Origin: Epithemia pelagica
Lineage: Eukaryota; Bacillariophyta; Bacillariophyceae; Surirellales; Surirellaceae
Length of the DNA stretch: 64,000 bases
Assembly: GCA_946965045.2 (NCBI GenBank)
Contig: OX337238.1
Location: 2,852,001 to 2,916,000, forward strand
Direction: 5' to 3'
Position numbers and translations under genes: made by a program. This document shows, piece by piece, positions 42,977 through 53,975 of the stretch (the stretch's first letter is position 1; each line of letters begins with the position of its first letter). Below the pieces are notes generated by a model. It saw only the letters and a list, made by a program, of their open reading frames with translations. It did no database searches and was not told the DNA's origin.

Positions 42977-44188
42977 ATGACGACTACACAGCAACAGCAT
43001 GCAAACCAATCTGGGCTTGCCTTTCTCGACATTAATAATAACAGTAACGAGCCACATTGGAATACCAGTGACTGGCCAACCCTTTTGGGTGGGTGGCGTT
43101 ATTCGCATGCATCGGTTGTGCTCGACCATCCCGACCAGGATAACACTGCACAGACGGTTGTAGTTTTGGGAGGAGACAAACAAGGTCAAGGCTTTACCAA
43201 CTCAGTTCTGCTGATGAATCTGGCAGAAAAAACCAAGCAATGGCGGGAAGGACCGCCGTTAAATAGCAACCGAGCCTATCATGCTGCGGTGATTTGTAAC
43301 GGAGGAGTTTACGTTATCGGAGGACACAATGGAAGTTCACGTTTGGATAGTATCGAACGGATTGATGTCGAAAATTTGTGTTCCGAATCCATGGAAAGCT
43401 CTACCAGCAACCAATGGAAGACCGTGACTTGTCGACTATCTACGAGAAGAAATGAATGTTCGGCTGTTGTCGTGCACAATCGCTATATTGTCGTGATCGG
43501 TGGATCCAATCGAAACTTATTGTCGTCGGTTGATATAATCGATACAGCTGTGAAAAGCAACCACACAGTGATTGTGGGGTCATCCATGACAGTTCCTCGT
43601 TGTGGTTGTGCAAGTGCTGTCATTGGTCATCGCATTTTTGTTGTTGGAGGCTGCAATGGGCACTCTGGAGAAGATCTCAAATCAGTGGAGTACTTGGAAA
43701 TTCATGAACCTCCAGGCAATGAGACAATGACCACAGCAGGTGCAGTGTTTCCATCCTCCTGCCGTTGGACACGTCATGACAAGCTTGAGCTTTCCATGTC
43801 ACGCTGTCAGCATGCAGTTGTAGCTGTAGGATCATGTCTGATTGTTATGGGAGGCTACTTTGGCGTGGACACTGCAGAAGTCTTGGATACTCGCCGAAAC
43901 GCTGTGTGGACCTTTCCCCAATTATCAGGGCAGCGTTATATCTCCGATGCAGTGGTTCACTCGAGGGGAATTGCTGTGATTAGTGGAGATGACAATGCTT
44001 CTTGTGCGACACTATCGTTGTTTGACAAGAATACGTGGTGTTTTCGTCGACTTATTGAGCAGGTGCCGAGTACAATCTTTGGGACCAGAACAGACTCACT
44101 GCGATCTGCTCTGGAAGCTACTAAAGTATTGAAGGAGTTTGATGAACGCCCTAATAAGAAGTTATCAACTGGGAAAACTCAAACGTAG
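42977..44188 (+). CDS. Kelch-repeat protein K11
   Basis: 403 residues and a clear chimera. The promoter, N-terminus and blades 1 and 2 are of the K1/K8 type, while blades 4 and 5 (CNGHSGED, SRCQHAVVAV, YFGVDTAEV) and the 3' flank are of the K2/K9 type. Blade 3 carries SNRNLLSSVD and TAVKSN, seen nowhere else here. The switch lies in or next to blade 3. All glycine pairs are normal and the tail ends KLSTGKTQT. Confidence 0.85.
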   Translation: MTTTQQQHANQSGLAFLDINNNSNEPHWNTSDWPTLLGGWRYSHASVVLDHPDQDNTAQTVVVLGGDKQGQGFTNSVLLMNLAEKTKQWREGPPLNSNRAYHAAVICNGGVYVIGGHNGSSRLDSIERIDVENLCSESMESSTSNQWKTVTCRLSTRRNECSAVVVHNRYIVVIGGSNRNLLSSVDIIDTAVKSNHTVIVGSSMTVPRCGCASAVIGHRIFVVGGCNGHSGEDLKSVEYLEIHEPPGNETMTTAGAVFPSSCRWTRHDKLELSMSRCQHAVVAVGSCLIVMGGYFGVDTAEVLDTRRNAVWTFPQLSGQRYISDAVVHSRGIAVISGDDNASCATLSLFDKNTWCFRRLIEQVPSTIFGTRTDSLRSALEATKVLKEFDERPNKKLSTGKTQT

Positions 44189-46278
44189 AAAGTGTGAATT
44201 GAGAAATACAAGTACTAGAAGTAAAACATAGTGATGCGAATGAGTTCTATAGGGTTGCTGTTTTCTGCACCGTCTTGTCCTTGTGATGGCGAAAAAAGTG
44301 GTAGTGGTGTATGGCTGGAAGCTGCCCTTGGCTTTTGTTGCAACGATATTCCGTTTTTGAACTCGGCCCCTATACATTGCATCGCAAAAATCACCACACC
44401 AATGGATACGAAATGCTCATCCTTTCCATGCCTTGCTGCTGCTCAATTCGGTTTGCGCAAAGAAGCAATCGTAATACTTTCTGCGTTCATTGTCACTGTC
44501 CGACAAAAATCCTGAACACTTTTCTCAAGACTCATTGTCAAAGGTCCAATGCTGTTGTGTTTTCGCAACTGCCGGCAACAAGCCAGTGAGCGAACAAACT
44601 GGTCTGTAGACAAGTATGGCATTCCTGGTCGCAAAGCAACATTTCTTCTTGTATACGGGACGAGAAAGCGAACGAACCCGACCAAAGTTGACAGGAAGAT
44701 GTCATCCACATGTCAAGGATCGGTGCGTTTGAGTCATACTACGAGTGTTCGCGGTAGGAGATTGGATATTCCAGAATGGCAACTGGCACCCATATTGGCC
44801 GTTGTGAATGCAACTTGCCCTTGTCGTGATGCAAGTCGTGAACAAACCGAGTTGCCCTGCGTGTGACATAGGATGCCTCCAGTTGTCGCCTTGATGAACT
44901 AGAGTTGGTGACCCCACTCTTCAACTCCATGTAACAAAAGATCGTAACGCCGAACCGTTGGTCTTTTTCAATCAAGGGGCCTTTCAGGCATGTCACTACG
45001 TGGAACGAGAGGTGAACCACACGTCAGTGCTTGCAGGGGCGGGCAGTCGAGAACAACACTAAGGCATCGTTCTCCCGAATTCGAGCAACCAGACAGAGTG
45101 TCCAAACACTTTTATGTGTTGACCAATTGACACGACGCCATCACCAACGCCACGATACGTTGTCCTGGTCGAATTCAAGCCTGGGATAGTATTGCAAGGC
45201 AGGGGGTTCCGAAACTTGGGGGCGTCGTGGTGAAGAGTCGTGTAGGTGAACAGAGGCAAACCAAGGCTGGATTCATCAAGCGGTCTGTCTGTTTGGGAAT
45301 GGAAGGCACCAATAACCAATGAGGGTATTGTTATGTGCTGTTCGTATACTTTTGGTGGCCGTCAATTTGGAGCGATTCGAGGCGCACTGGTCTAACACGA
45401 CATTCCACAACCAAACCACCGAACCGTGAATTGGATTTCTTGGCCGTACCTATCGACAAGAGCAACACCAAGCAGGGGGATGATGTGAAAGGGAGAAAAT
45501 GACTCTGTGAACGAGTTTCCGTGGAAGCAACCCATTACGACTGTCGAGAATGTACGCCAGAGACGAGACTGTTCGAGTATACTTCTCTGTTCGTTTTGGT
45601 CCTCTTCCAGCTCCCATTCATCTTGGTCTGTGCACAGTCATCAAAAATTGTAACCACCACTACCATCACAACGAGAGACCAAGGAAGTCAACAAACATCA
45701 AGTGACTGGAATTCAGTGGTCATTGTGTTATTGAGTCGCCGCCTTTCGGCATTCCACTCATGGTTCATCATTCCGTCTCTATTATATCATGTGATCTCTT
45801 CCAAAGAAAAAGCGCGCGTACGCGCCGACCGGCCCGCTTCCGCAACCTTGCCGACCGAAGATTCCCGTGAAAACTCGAAAAATGTCTTGGAATCCGTGCG
45901 ACTGATCGTTCGTTCACGCGGGATTCAAACCGAAGCTTTTCAGTTTTTCGAAAAATCATGACCAAACGACAGAAAGAAGACTCTTGGTATCAACCACAAG
46001 TCCATGTCGTCGAAGCCTTTGATGCTTTGTTTTGGTCTTCAAGGTTGGAGAATGAGTCCCGGTCCCTTTAAAATGGGTACTTGCCCTGAGGTATTTGCGC
46101 CGGTTGCATATAGTATTGTGTTGTTGTCGCTTCCCCAGGTCCGGCGCCAATTTCAAGTGATCTCGAAAGGAGGTTCGAAGGTCTTCTAGGCTCCAGTGAG
46201 GCCACGCGTTCTTCCAAAATTGGATTGGCAGTGCGTTCGTGGAATCTCTGGCTTTGTGCGGAAGCGGCTTTTTTTCGT
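44189..46278. other. Spacer between K11 and K12
   Basis: K2-type downstream spacer to about 45,050, then the same long spacer as before K10. Minus-strand frames at 44443-44709 and 45059-45319 are open here but broken in the sister copies, so they are not called. Nothing recognisable besides the conserved tract near 45,820-45,960. Confidence 0.5.
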
Positions 46279-46373
46279 GGATGGTTTTGGACCCGTTCAT
46301 CTGTGCAATTGTGCCGGGTTGGCTTTTTCTTTCGTGGATGGTTTTGGACCCGTTCATCTGTCCAAGGTCATCC
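46279..46373 (+). promoter_or_regulatory. Hairpin modules upstream of K12
   Basis: The first copy (46279-46316) has lost its 3' arm (CTGTGCAATTG instead of CTGTCCAAGG). The second (46336-46373) is intact and ends 219 nt before the K12 ATG. Confidence 0.55.
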
Positions 46374-47013
46374 AATGAAGAAGGACAATCGCCGCCGTGG
46401 AGGTGCGTCCGTCGTCGCTACCGTTTTTGGTTCCTGTTTTGGTGTGAAAGGTCCAGAACAATCGGTCCATCCGTTGATTCCTCGTTTGGAGCGGCATCGT
46501 TCGTCGTTCAAGACCGGCGGAAGCCATTATTTGCTGGTTTGGAGAAGAAAGACGATCCATTCTTTGGTGGTCCTATAAAATCTACAACTACCATGACGAT
46601 GACACTGCAACAGCAAGCACAGCAATCCGCACTTTGCTTTGTGAACAGCGACGATAACAGTGTTGCGCCTCATTGGAATACCAATGATTGGCCTCCCCTT
46701 TTTGGTGGGTGGCGTTCTTCGCATGCATCGGTTGTGCTTGACCATCCCGAACAGGATGACAATGCACAGACGGTTGTAGTTTTTGGAGGAGACAAACAAG
46801 GTCAAGGCTACACCAACTCCGTTCTGTGGCTGAATTTGTCAGAACAAAACAAGCAATGGCAGGAAGGACCGCCGTTGAATAGAAAGCGAGCCCATCATGC
46901 TGCGGTGGTTTGTAGCGGAGGAGTTTATGTGATTGGAGGACACAATGGAAGTTCAACCTTCGGTACTATTGAACGGATTGATGTTGAAAATTTGTGGCAT
47001 GCAGGGGCATCGG

Positions 47014-47722
47014 TGGCAGAATTCTCACCAACAACTAGGTTGTGGTGGAATCTACAACTCATCGACTGATGCTAGTATTTTATGGCATCCGATGACATTT
47101 TCGTAAAAGTGAGAAAAGAATGACGGCATGCTCGCAGACCTTTTAATTTCGGCCAAGGCATGCTCGCAATGCACGCGTTATGAGCGACCGATTGGATATT
47201 AATTATGGCCCAACACGTGCGCGCCCATTATTCTCAAGCGCGTGCAATCAATATCCGAGTACGCACCTCCACGACTTAGCCCAACGGCCTAAGTAACCGA
47301 AGCACGAATCACGATCACGCGAGACCATATCTCTATTCCCACAAATCAAAGAATGCAAACAGCAACGCGCCAAGGAAACTACCTATATCATGACAAAGCA
47401 AGAGCTGTTGGCATTGGTATATGATATACAAGTGCATATACTTCCAATACACAATATCAATGTCTACTCCAACCATACCAGTCCTGTCAGCGCCATGAAT
47501 ATATCAGTCATGCACCCTGACCAGACCTGCACACCCACACACACACCGTAGTCCTAAAGCTCACAATCATTAACATTACCATATCATCACGTCTTCAGTG
47601 TCCTGACTATCCCTACGATAGAACCCTTGGGTTTCCTTTGTTCTCTGACCCGTGGAGAACCTTGGTATCAGTTGGTAATCGATTGTGGCTCTTCTAGAGC
47701 GTGTATTGATGAATCTCTACTA
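47014..47722 (+). repeat. 5' LTR
   Basis: 709 bp, begins TGGCAG and ends CTACTA, so the usual CA end is not present. A TGGTATCAG word, which resembles an initiator-Met tRNA primer site, lies at 47663-47671, inside the LTR, about 50 bp before its end. The sequence just after the LTR (GATTACCAGTCTCACTGC) is not an obvious tRNA 3'-end complement. Confidence 0.85.
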
Positions 47723-48290
47723 GATTACCAGTCTCACTGCTTATTTCCCTGCAGTTGCAATTGAAACCTTACTCACCCATCAACACCCGTTACAGATTGA
47801 GCTACCACAACAACAAGAGTTAGAGGACAAAGCTACTCAACCCATCAACAGGGCCAGCCTGGCTAAGGCTAGGGTCACCAATCGTCTCCTTTTCCAGGAC
47901 CTCAAGCTGCACTAGGACTCCGTACAACTACCTTCCCAATACTCATCCAACGAGTGAACCACTTTTGTTGAGGACTACTACGAGTACGACGAAGAAGCCG
48001 CCTTCTGTTACTGAATCTCCGGTTCAACTCGATCACCGCAACGAGTCTGGAAGTGACCAAGAATAAATAACTTTAAGTAGTTTTCACACCAAACAGGAGA
48101 CAAAACCAAGTTCCGGGTACTTCATACGTGGCACACACGTGGCACATCCGGGTTCAGAAGGCACACCACACATCCGGGTTGAGACTTTTACATCCGGGTT
48201 CTCATCACGAAGCACAAGACATTACTAAAGTTTTCGACTAAGACATCGCAGGACACATATCAACATATCTCATCACCAAGTCGAGCAATC
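47723..48290 (+). other. 5' leader of the retrotransposon
   Basis: 568 bp between the LTR and the ORF. The stretch near 47,790-48,060 reads like decayed coding sequence (short frames such as QELEDKATQPINRASLAKAR interrupted by stops). At 48145, 48171 and 48191 the decamer CATCCGGGTT is repeated three times. Confidence 0.5.
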
Positions 48291-51200
48291 ATGGAACCGA
48301 CTACATCGACCACACCAGAGTTCCACCCCAATCAAAGTATATCTGATCAAGAAGTCTTTGATCATATTACTCAGGTGTTGTTCAATTTTTCCAAGAAAAG
48401 GGTCGATGTACTCACGAAATGGATGCATCATCATGCTTTTGATGATATACTCAGTATCATCGAACATATGGCGGATGACCCAGAGAAGAATATGGATAAT
48501 ATGGTCAAGTACAAGTCAGGAAAACAAATGCATGACCTACATATCAACACAAGCCATCAGATCAAGTTGCTTGCCTACTGGTACCGACAAAAGAGCACCA
48601 ATATCCAGAGTATCCCTTCCAAGGCAACCTGGATGAATCTGACCAAGGCAGAATTTGATCTATGGAGGATAAACACTGACTTTTGCTCTGGAAGCCCTAT
48701 CACTGACCCAGTATCACCCATGAAGCCTCCATCCCATTCGACGTCATCCAAATCGTTTAGTACTACTTCTGCTGCATCGCAGTCCCAACTGGACCTAACC
48801 GCATTCAAGAAGGGAACCAAGCGTGACGCTATGGCATATGAAACATTCAAGGATGAACGATACTACGACACGTTCTGGAGGACTTTCAAGACCACAGCAA
48901 AAGCCCAAGGTTTATCTCATGTTCTTGACTTCCGATACAAGCCGCCGACAAATGATACGTATGCAACAGAACTTTTCCAAGAGCAACAGATCTTCCTATA
49001 CTCCATCCTTGTGCGCATCATCCAGACTGACCAAGGAAGAGCTTATGTTTGCGAACATGAGCATGATGAAGATGCACGAGCAGTGTTAGACAAGCTTCAC
49101 ACATTGCATACGAAGTCAGACTTAGCAAAACGAGAGGTCTTACGATTAACCAATTACATCTCCAACCTTCGCCTTGATGATACATGGCGTGGATCATCAC
49201 GTCAATTCTTGCTTCATTTCCAAGACAAACTACGTTTACTCGATAACCTTGTTGATCTCTCTGATCGCATACCTGATCACACCAGGATGACGTTTCTTAT
49301 GCAAGCTGTCGAGAAGGTACCTGACCTTCACAGAGTTAAAATCCTGGACAACGTTGTCAACACAAAGTCTGGAGCAAAGTCTTTACGTTATCAATCGTAC
49401 TTCTACATTTTGATGGACGCTGCATATGACCATGATCAAGTCACGCAATCTTCTGCAACTGGTCGTCGTCGTAGTGTCAAGCAACACGAGCAACACGAAA
49501 CACAACATGATATTGAGGGATCCCTTCAGGAAGACGATGCATATCAGATAAACAATACCAACGTCCAAGATGATAACACGGCATCTCCAAAAGCCAGTCT
49601 TCCTTGTGACCTATGGTTTAAACTTCCTGAGGATGCTCACAAGATGATTGTTGAGTATAACAAGAACGTGCAAGCTCCTACTCCAAGTCCAAGAAACGTA
49701 CAGCAACACTCCCTTGACATTGATCCTGAACCTGATCCTGACCCTGGTCAAGATGTTTTCGACGACCTGGACAACCTCACATATCCGCAGGATGATTCCG
49801 ATCCAGCCACCCATCTCATCCATCAAGCAATGACGTCAACCGACCTCAATCATCCAGCTTCTGATTTGTCTAATGTTCTATCCAATGCTGCATCCAAGAC
49901 GAGTAAGAAAGTTAGTTTCAAACAGAAAGAGCACAAGCAGAAGATCCACATGGCTCAGTACATGTTCTCTCGAAAGTCAACCTATACTGGGAATCAACTC
50001 ATCGATTGCGGTGCCAATGGTGGTTTAGCCGGAGCTGACATGTGTATCCTTTCCAAGACAGGTCGTAACATCACGACTGTGGGAATCGACAACCATGAGC
50101 TTACTGGTCTCCCTATTGTCACTTGTGCTGCCAAATTTGAAACTAATGACGGGCCAATCGTCGGCATCTTCAACGAGTATGCATACTATGGAAAAGGACA
50201 GTCTATACATGCGCCTTGCCAATTAGAACATTATGGACTATCTGTGGATGAACGTTCTGTCACGGTGGATGGGAAGCAACGCATCACTACTCTTGATGGA
50301 CGTGCTTTACCTCTCTGTATCAAGGATGGTCTTGCCTATATTCAGTATTTGGGTGTTCCTTCTGATGACGACATGGACAGATCTGCTAAAGTTGATGGCA
50401 AACAATGCATCACTATACTTGGTGGACGTGCTATCCCTCTTCACAGCAAAAATGGATTATCATACATCCACTCCCTTGGTATCCCCAGTGATGATGACAT
50501 GGACACATTACCCCACATCATCTTCACGTCACCTGACATCTGGGATCCTGGTGTTTTAGATCATTTGCATCCTGCCTCATCACCTGACAGTGCTTCTAAC
50601 TGGCAACAAGTCAACACTGATGGTAGTATGACGCATCACCCACATGACAATGACAATTATGGGGAGTACACTGATCGTGATGTCTGTAACCTCACTCACC
50701 TTTTGGATTTACCTTACGATCATGGACCTGATACACCTTCCTTCTCCTCACCCCTTATTGGAGACTCTTGTTCCACTCTGTACCATCAAGATCACAACAT
50801 GAGGACTGAGAAGCGTTATCCTACCGTTAAGAAGATGCCTTACGTCATCATAAACGTTTCTGGTCATCTTCCTCTTCAGATCCTCAATGGTCGCCCACCT
50901 GATTTTTCCCAACCCCTTTTCTTCCTTCTCTGCGACAAGGTCTTCTCCTGTACCGAATCTTATGCACCCTATCTTTGTCCGGATGCCTCTTCAGGGGAGG
51001 AGTCACTTCCAAATAAACCCAATGACAAGCAAGCTGACACCGTTTTCATTTGTAGCAAAGGTGAAGATCCATCCGCACAAATGCCTACGATCAAAAACTG
51101 CGACAAAATTTTTGGACAAGCGTTTCCTTACAAACCAGCAGAGGGAAATGGGGAGCAACAACAAGCATGTATAATCCAACACGTCAATTTAGAACAAGAC

Positions 51201-52544
51201 GCTTTCAAGCAAGAAGCATGTATCAAGAAGTACATTTTCTGCAAACACAATTCCAATATTGACAAGAAGGTGATCTCATGCAGTCAACTTGTGGAATACA
51301 ATGGACAGGACAACCAGGAACAGGCAACTGAAGATGTTGTTTTCCAATTCAGAGATGTTGTCATACATCAAGGACCTTTGAGCAGTAACAACAACCCTGA
51401 CTACAAAGGAAGTCGCTGGAATGTACTTGTCGATTGGGAGACTGGGGAGATGATCTTTGAGCCTCCAACACCCACCATAACCATTGTCTATGGCAAGAAA
51501 CATGACCTACTGAATGAACTTGGATGGAAGCATTTCAAGCATTTTGTCAAGATCAGTGAATGCCTCATTCAAGCTGCTAAACAGCAGTCAAGAATCAAGC
51601 AACTGAGTCTTTTTGTCAAGTACAAGTTTGGTTACCCACACGTTCCACAGACACACAAAGAAGCAATTGTTTTAGACAAGCAACATGGCAAAAACAAGTG
51701 GCAAGACACTACCGATTTTGGACCCTCACAGATTCAATCACTCAAGACATTGAAGGATCATGATCAAGTTCAAGTCCATCTTGGGAAAATGTTAGATGCA
51801 CAAGAAGAGTATCACAACAAGATTCAAGTCTATCGTGTGAAACATGATGATAGATGCAAGGCACTTCTCGTCACGTGTGAACATTTTACCAAAGAACCAG
51901 TTGAGGCAATCTGTCCATGTGCTATTTCCTTTTGCAACTTCCATACTACCATCTACCTTGGGCCTCTCAATGATATGGATATATGGAGAGCATACATTGG
52001 AAATGCATGCAACCTGAAAGCTTTAGCTGGGGAGAAGACCTTGATAGTCGCAAGACAAGAACTCAAGGAATTATGTCACACCTTGGTTACCTACTACAAG
52101 ACCTCAAATGGATTCGATTCTTCAGGAGAACGTCAACATGACTGTTTATTTGATGTCTTTCTTGATATGGATTTGTCACCAAGTAAAGCAATTCCCAATG
52201 TTTGGATGAAGAAAGCACCCGGGGAGAAGAGCTCTGAAGGTATCTGCAACAACTTTACACTCAAGAATGATGGATTTATTATCAACTGCCTCAGACGTTT
52301 TTATACACCAATCCAGAAGATGTTCTCGGCAAACATTGGAAATTCTCCACATGCTAGACAATGTTCAAGACCTTCTTCTTCTTCTAGAATGGAAACAATC
52401 ACAAGAACGACAAAGGAAAATAACAATCCTCACTCGACGAATTGTGGGGAGTGGCAGAATTCTCACCAACAACTAGGTTGTGGTGGAATCTACAACTCAT
52501 CGACTGATGCTAGTATTTTATGGCATCCGATGACATTTTCGTAA
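48291..52544 (+). CDS. Gag-protease-degenerate-RT polyprotein of the Copia element
   Basis: 1417 residues. Residues 1 to about 500 are Gag-like: helical, with a Ser-rich linker near 145-165 and no CCHC knuckle seen. DCGANGGLAG at 572-581 matches the aspartic protease active site (DCGA for the usual DSGA). A 42-residue unit starting RSVTVDGKQRITTLDG is followed by a diverged tandem copy (50253-50378 and 50379-50504). From about 1014 the FRDVVIHQGPLS, WNVLVDWETGEM and KEAIVLDKQHGKNKWQD blocks match the start of diatom Copia reverse transcriptase, but the motif-A Asp is Tyr (YIGNA, 1235-1239), the YVDD part is absent and integrase is missing. About the last 30 residues are encoded by the 3' LTR. 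The long frame stays open although the enzyme signatures are lost. Confidence 0.8.
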   Translation: MEPTTSTTPEFHPNQSISDQEVFDHITQVLFNFSKKRVDVLTKWMHHHAFDDILSIIEHMADDPEKNMDNMVKYKSGKQMHDLHINTSHQIKLLAYWYRQKSTNIQSIPSKATWMNLTKAEFDLWRINTDFCSGSPITDPVSPMKPPSHSTSSKSFSTTSAASQSQLDLTAFKKGTKRDAMAYETFKDERYYDTFWRTFKTTAKAQGLSHVLDFRYKPPTNDTYATELFQEQQIFLYSILVRIIQTDQGRAYVCEHEHDEDARAVLDKLHTLHTKSDLAKREVLRLTNYISNLRLDDTWRGSSRQFLLHFQDKLRLLDNLVDLSDRIPDHTRMTFLMQAVEKVPDLHRVKILDNVVNTKSGAKSLRYQSYFYILMDAAYDHDQVTQSSATGRRRSVKQHEQHETQHDIEGSLQEDDAYQINNTNVQDDNTASPKASLPCDLWFKLPEDAHKMIVEYNKNVQAPTPSPRNVQQHSLDIDPEPDPDPGQDVFDDLDNLTYPQDDSDPATHLIHQAMTSTDLNHPASDLSNVLSNAASKTSKKVSFKQKEHKQKIHMAQYMFSRKSTYTGNQLIDCGANGGLAGADMCILSKTGRNITTVGIDNHELTGLPIVTCAAKFETNDGPIVGIFNEYAYYGKGQSIHAPCQLEHYGLSVDERSVTVDGKQRITTLDGRALPLCIKDGLAYIQYLGVPSDDDMDRSAKVDGKQCITILGGRAIPLHSKNGLSYIHSLGIPSDDDMDTLPHIIFTSPDIWDPGVLDHLHPASSPDSASNWQQVNTDGSMTHHPHDNDNYGEYTDRDVCNLTHLLDLPYDHGPDTPSFSSPLIGDSCSTLYHQDHNMRTEKRYPTVKKMPYVIINVSGHLPLQILNGRPPDFSQPLFFLLCDKVFSCTESYAPYLCPDASSGEESLPNKPNDKQADTVFICSKGEDPSAQMPTIKNCDKIFGQAFPYKPAEGNGEQQQACIIQHVNLEQDAFKQEACIKKYIFCKHNSNIDKKVISCSQLVEYNGQDNQEQATEDVVFQFRDVVIHQGPLSSNNNPDYKGSRWNVLVDWETGEMIFEPPTPTITIVYGKKHDLLNELGWKHFKHFVKISECLIQAAKQQSRIKQLSLFVKYKFGYPHVPQTHKEAIVLDKQHGKNKWQDTTDFGPSQIQSLKTLKDHDQVQVHLGKMLDAQEEYHNKIQVYRVKHDDRCKALLVTCEHFTKEPVEAICPCAISFCNFHTTIYLGPLNDMDIWRAYIGNACNLKALAGEKTLIVARQELKELCHTLVTYYKTSNGFDSSGERQHDCLFDVFLDMDLSPSKAIPNVWMKKAPGEKSSEGICNNFTLKNDGFIINCLRRFYTPIQKMFSANIGNSPHARQCSRPSSSSRMETITRTTKENNNPHSTNCGEWQNSHQQLGCGGIYNSSTDASILWHPMTFS

Positions 52545-53160
52545 AAGTGAGAAAAGAATGACGGCATGCTCGCAGACCTTTTAATTTCGGCCAAGGCATG
52601 CTCGCAATGCACGCGTTATGAGCGACCGATTGGATATTAATTATGGCCCAACACGTGCGCGCCCATTATTCTCAAGCGCGTGCAATCAATATCCGAGTAC
52701 GCACCTCCACGACTTAGCCCAACGGCCTAAGTAACCGAAGCACAAATCATGATCACCCGAGACCATATCTCTATTCCCATAAATCAAAGAATGCAAACAG
52801 CAACGCGCCAAGGAAACTACCTATATCATGACAAAGCAAGAGCTGTTGGCATTGGTATATGATATACAAGTGCATATACTTCCAATACACAATATCAATG
52901 TCTACTCCAACCATACCAGTCCTGTCAGCGCCATGAATATATCAGTCATGCACCCTGACCAGACCTGCACACCCACACACACACCGTAGTCCTAAAGCTC
53001 ACAATCATTAACATTACCATATCATCACGTCTTCAGTGTCCTGACTATCCCTACGATAGAACCCTTGGGTTTCCTTTGTTCTCTGACCCGTGGAGAACCT
53101 TGGTATCAGTTGGTAATCGATTGTGGCTCTTCTAGAGCGTGTATTGATGAATCTCTACTA
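52452..53160 (+). repeat. 3' LTR
   Basis: 709 bp, same ends as the 5' LTR. Four differences were counted by eye, all between about 52,740 and 52,780. The ORF stop codon at 52542-52544 lies inside it. Confidence 0.9.
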
Positions 53161-53975
53161 ATCGGTACGCACCACCAGCAACCAATGGATGACCTTGCAA
53201 AAATTGTCGATCTGCGGCAAGATATGAATGTGCGGCTGTTACCGTCTATAATCGCTATATTGTCGTGATAGGTGGTTCTCTCTGCGCAAACGATTTGTCG
53301 TCGGTTGATATAATCGATACAGCTATCGAAAGCAACCACACTGTGATTTCGGGACCATCCATGACAGTTCCGCGGTCTGGTTGTGCATGTGCTGTCATTG
53401 GTAATCGCATTTTTGTTGTTGGAGGCTTAAGTTGTTGGACAGCTCTCGCCTCAGTAGAGTACTTGGAAATTCATGATGCTTCAGGCAATGAGACAATGAA
53501 CACAGCAAGCACAGTGTTTCCATCCTCTTGTCGTTGGACACGTCATGACAAGCTGAATCTTTCCATCCGACGGAGTTTTCATGCAATTGCAGCTGTGGGA
53601 TCCTGTCTGATTGTTATGGGAGGTACGAGAGCTGGGACCACTGCAGAAGTCTTGGATACTTGTCGAAATACTGTGTGGACCCTTCCCCTATCAACGTTGT
53701 GGCGTTGTTCTTTCAGTGCTGTGGTTCACTCAAGAGGAATTGCAGTGATTAGTGGAAGTTTAATTGCTTCTTGTGAGACACTGTCGTTGATTGACAAGAA
53801 TACGTGGTGTTTTCGTCGACTCACTGAGCAGGTGTCGAGTGCAATGTTTTCAAAACTCCCTGTGATCAGAACCTATTACAGTAATGAAGGAGTCGAATGA
53901 GCGCAAAGCTGTCCAGTGAGAACCTATAAATTGTGCATGTAGAACACGTTCATAAAAATAGAAAGAAGAAGTACA

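Larger units (their letters stand above)
47014..53160 (+). mobile_element. Copia-type LTR retrotransposon (6147 bp), probably non-autonomous
   Basis: Two 709-bp LTRs flank an internal region with a single 1417-codon frame. The target duplication is ATCGG on both sides (47009-47013 and 53161-53165). By eye the LTRs differ at four positions, so the insertion is recent. The internal ORF has a Gag-like part, a retroviral-type protease motif and a degenerate reverse transcriptase-like part. No integrase zinc finger or DDE core is visible, and no YVDD box. It must therefore depend on enzymes from a relative. A purine-rich GGGGAG precedes the 3' LTR. Confidence 0.85.
46593..53900 (+). pseudogene. 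Kelch-repeat K12, interrupted by an LTR retrotransposon
   Basis: The K3-like gene starts at 46593 and runs through blade 2 to 47013, where a 6.1-kb retrotransposon begins. It resumes at 53161 with the conserved TSNQW region and ends at 53900. Removing the element and one copy of the 5-bp ATCGG duplication leaves an open frame across the junction, though the residues there differ from all paralogues. A second lesion, one extra base in the GCAAAAATTG tract near 53,200, shifts the frame before blade 3, so the gene would be broken even without the insertion. The tail lacks the usual basic end and reads PVIRTYYSNEGVE. Confidence 0.85.
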
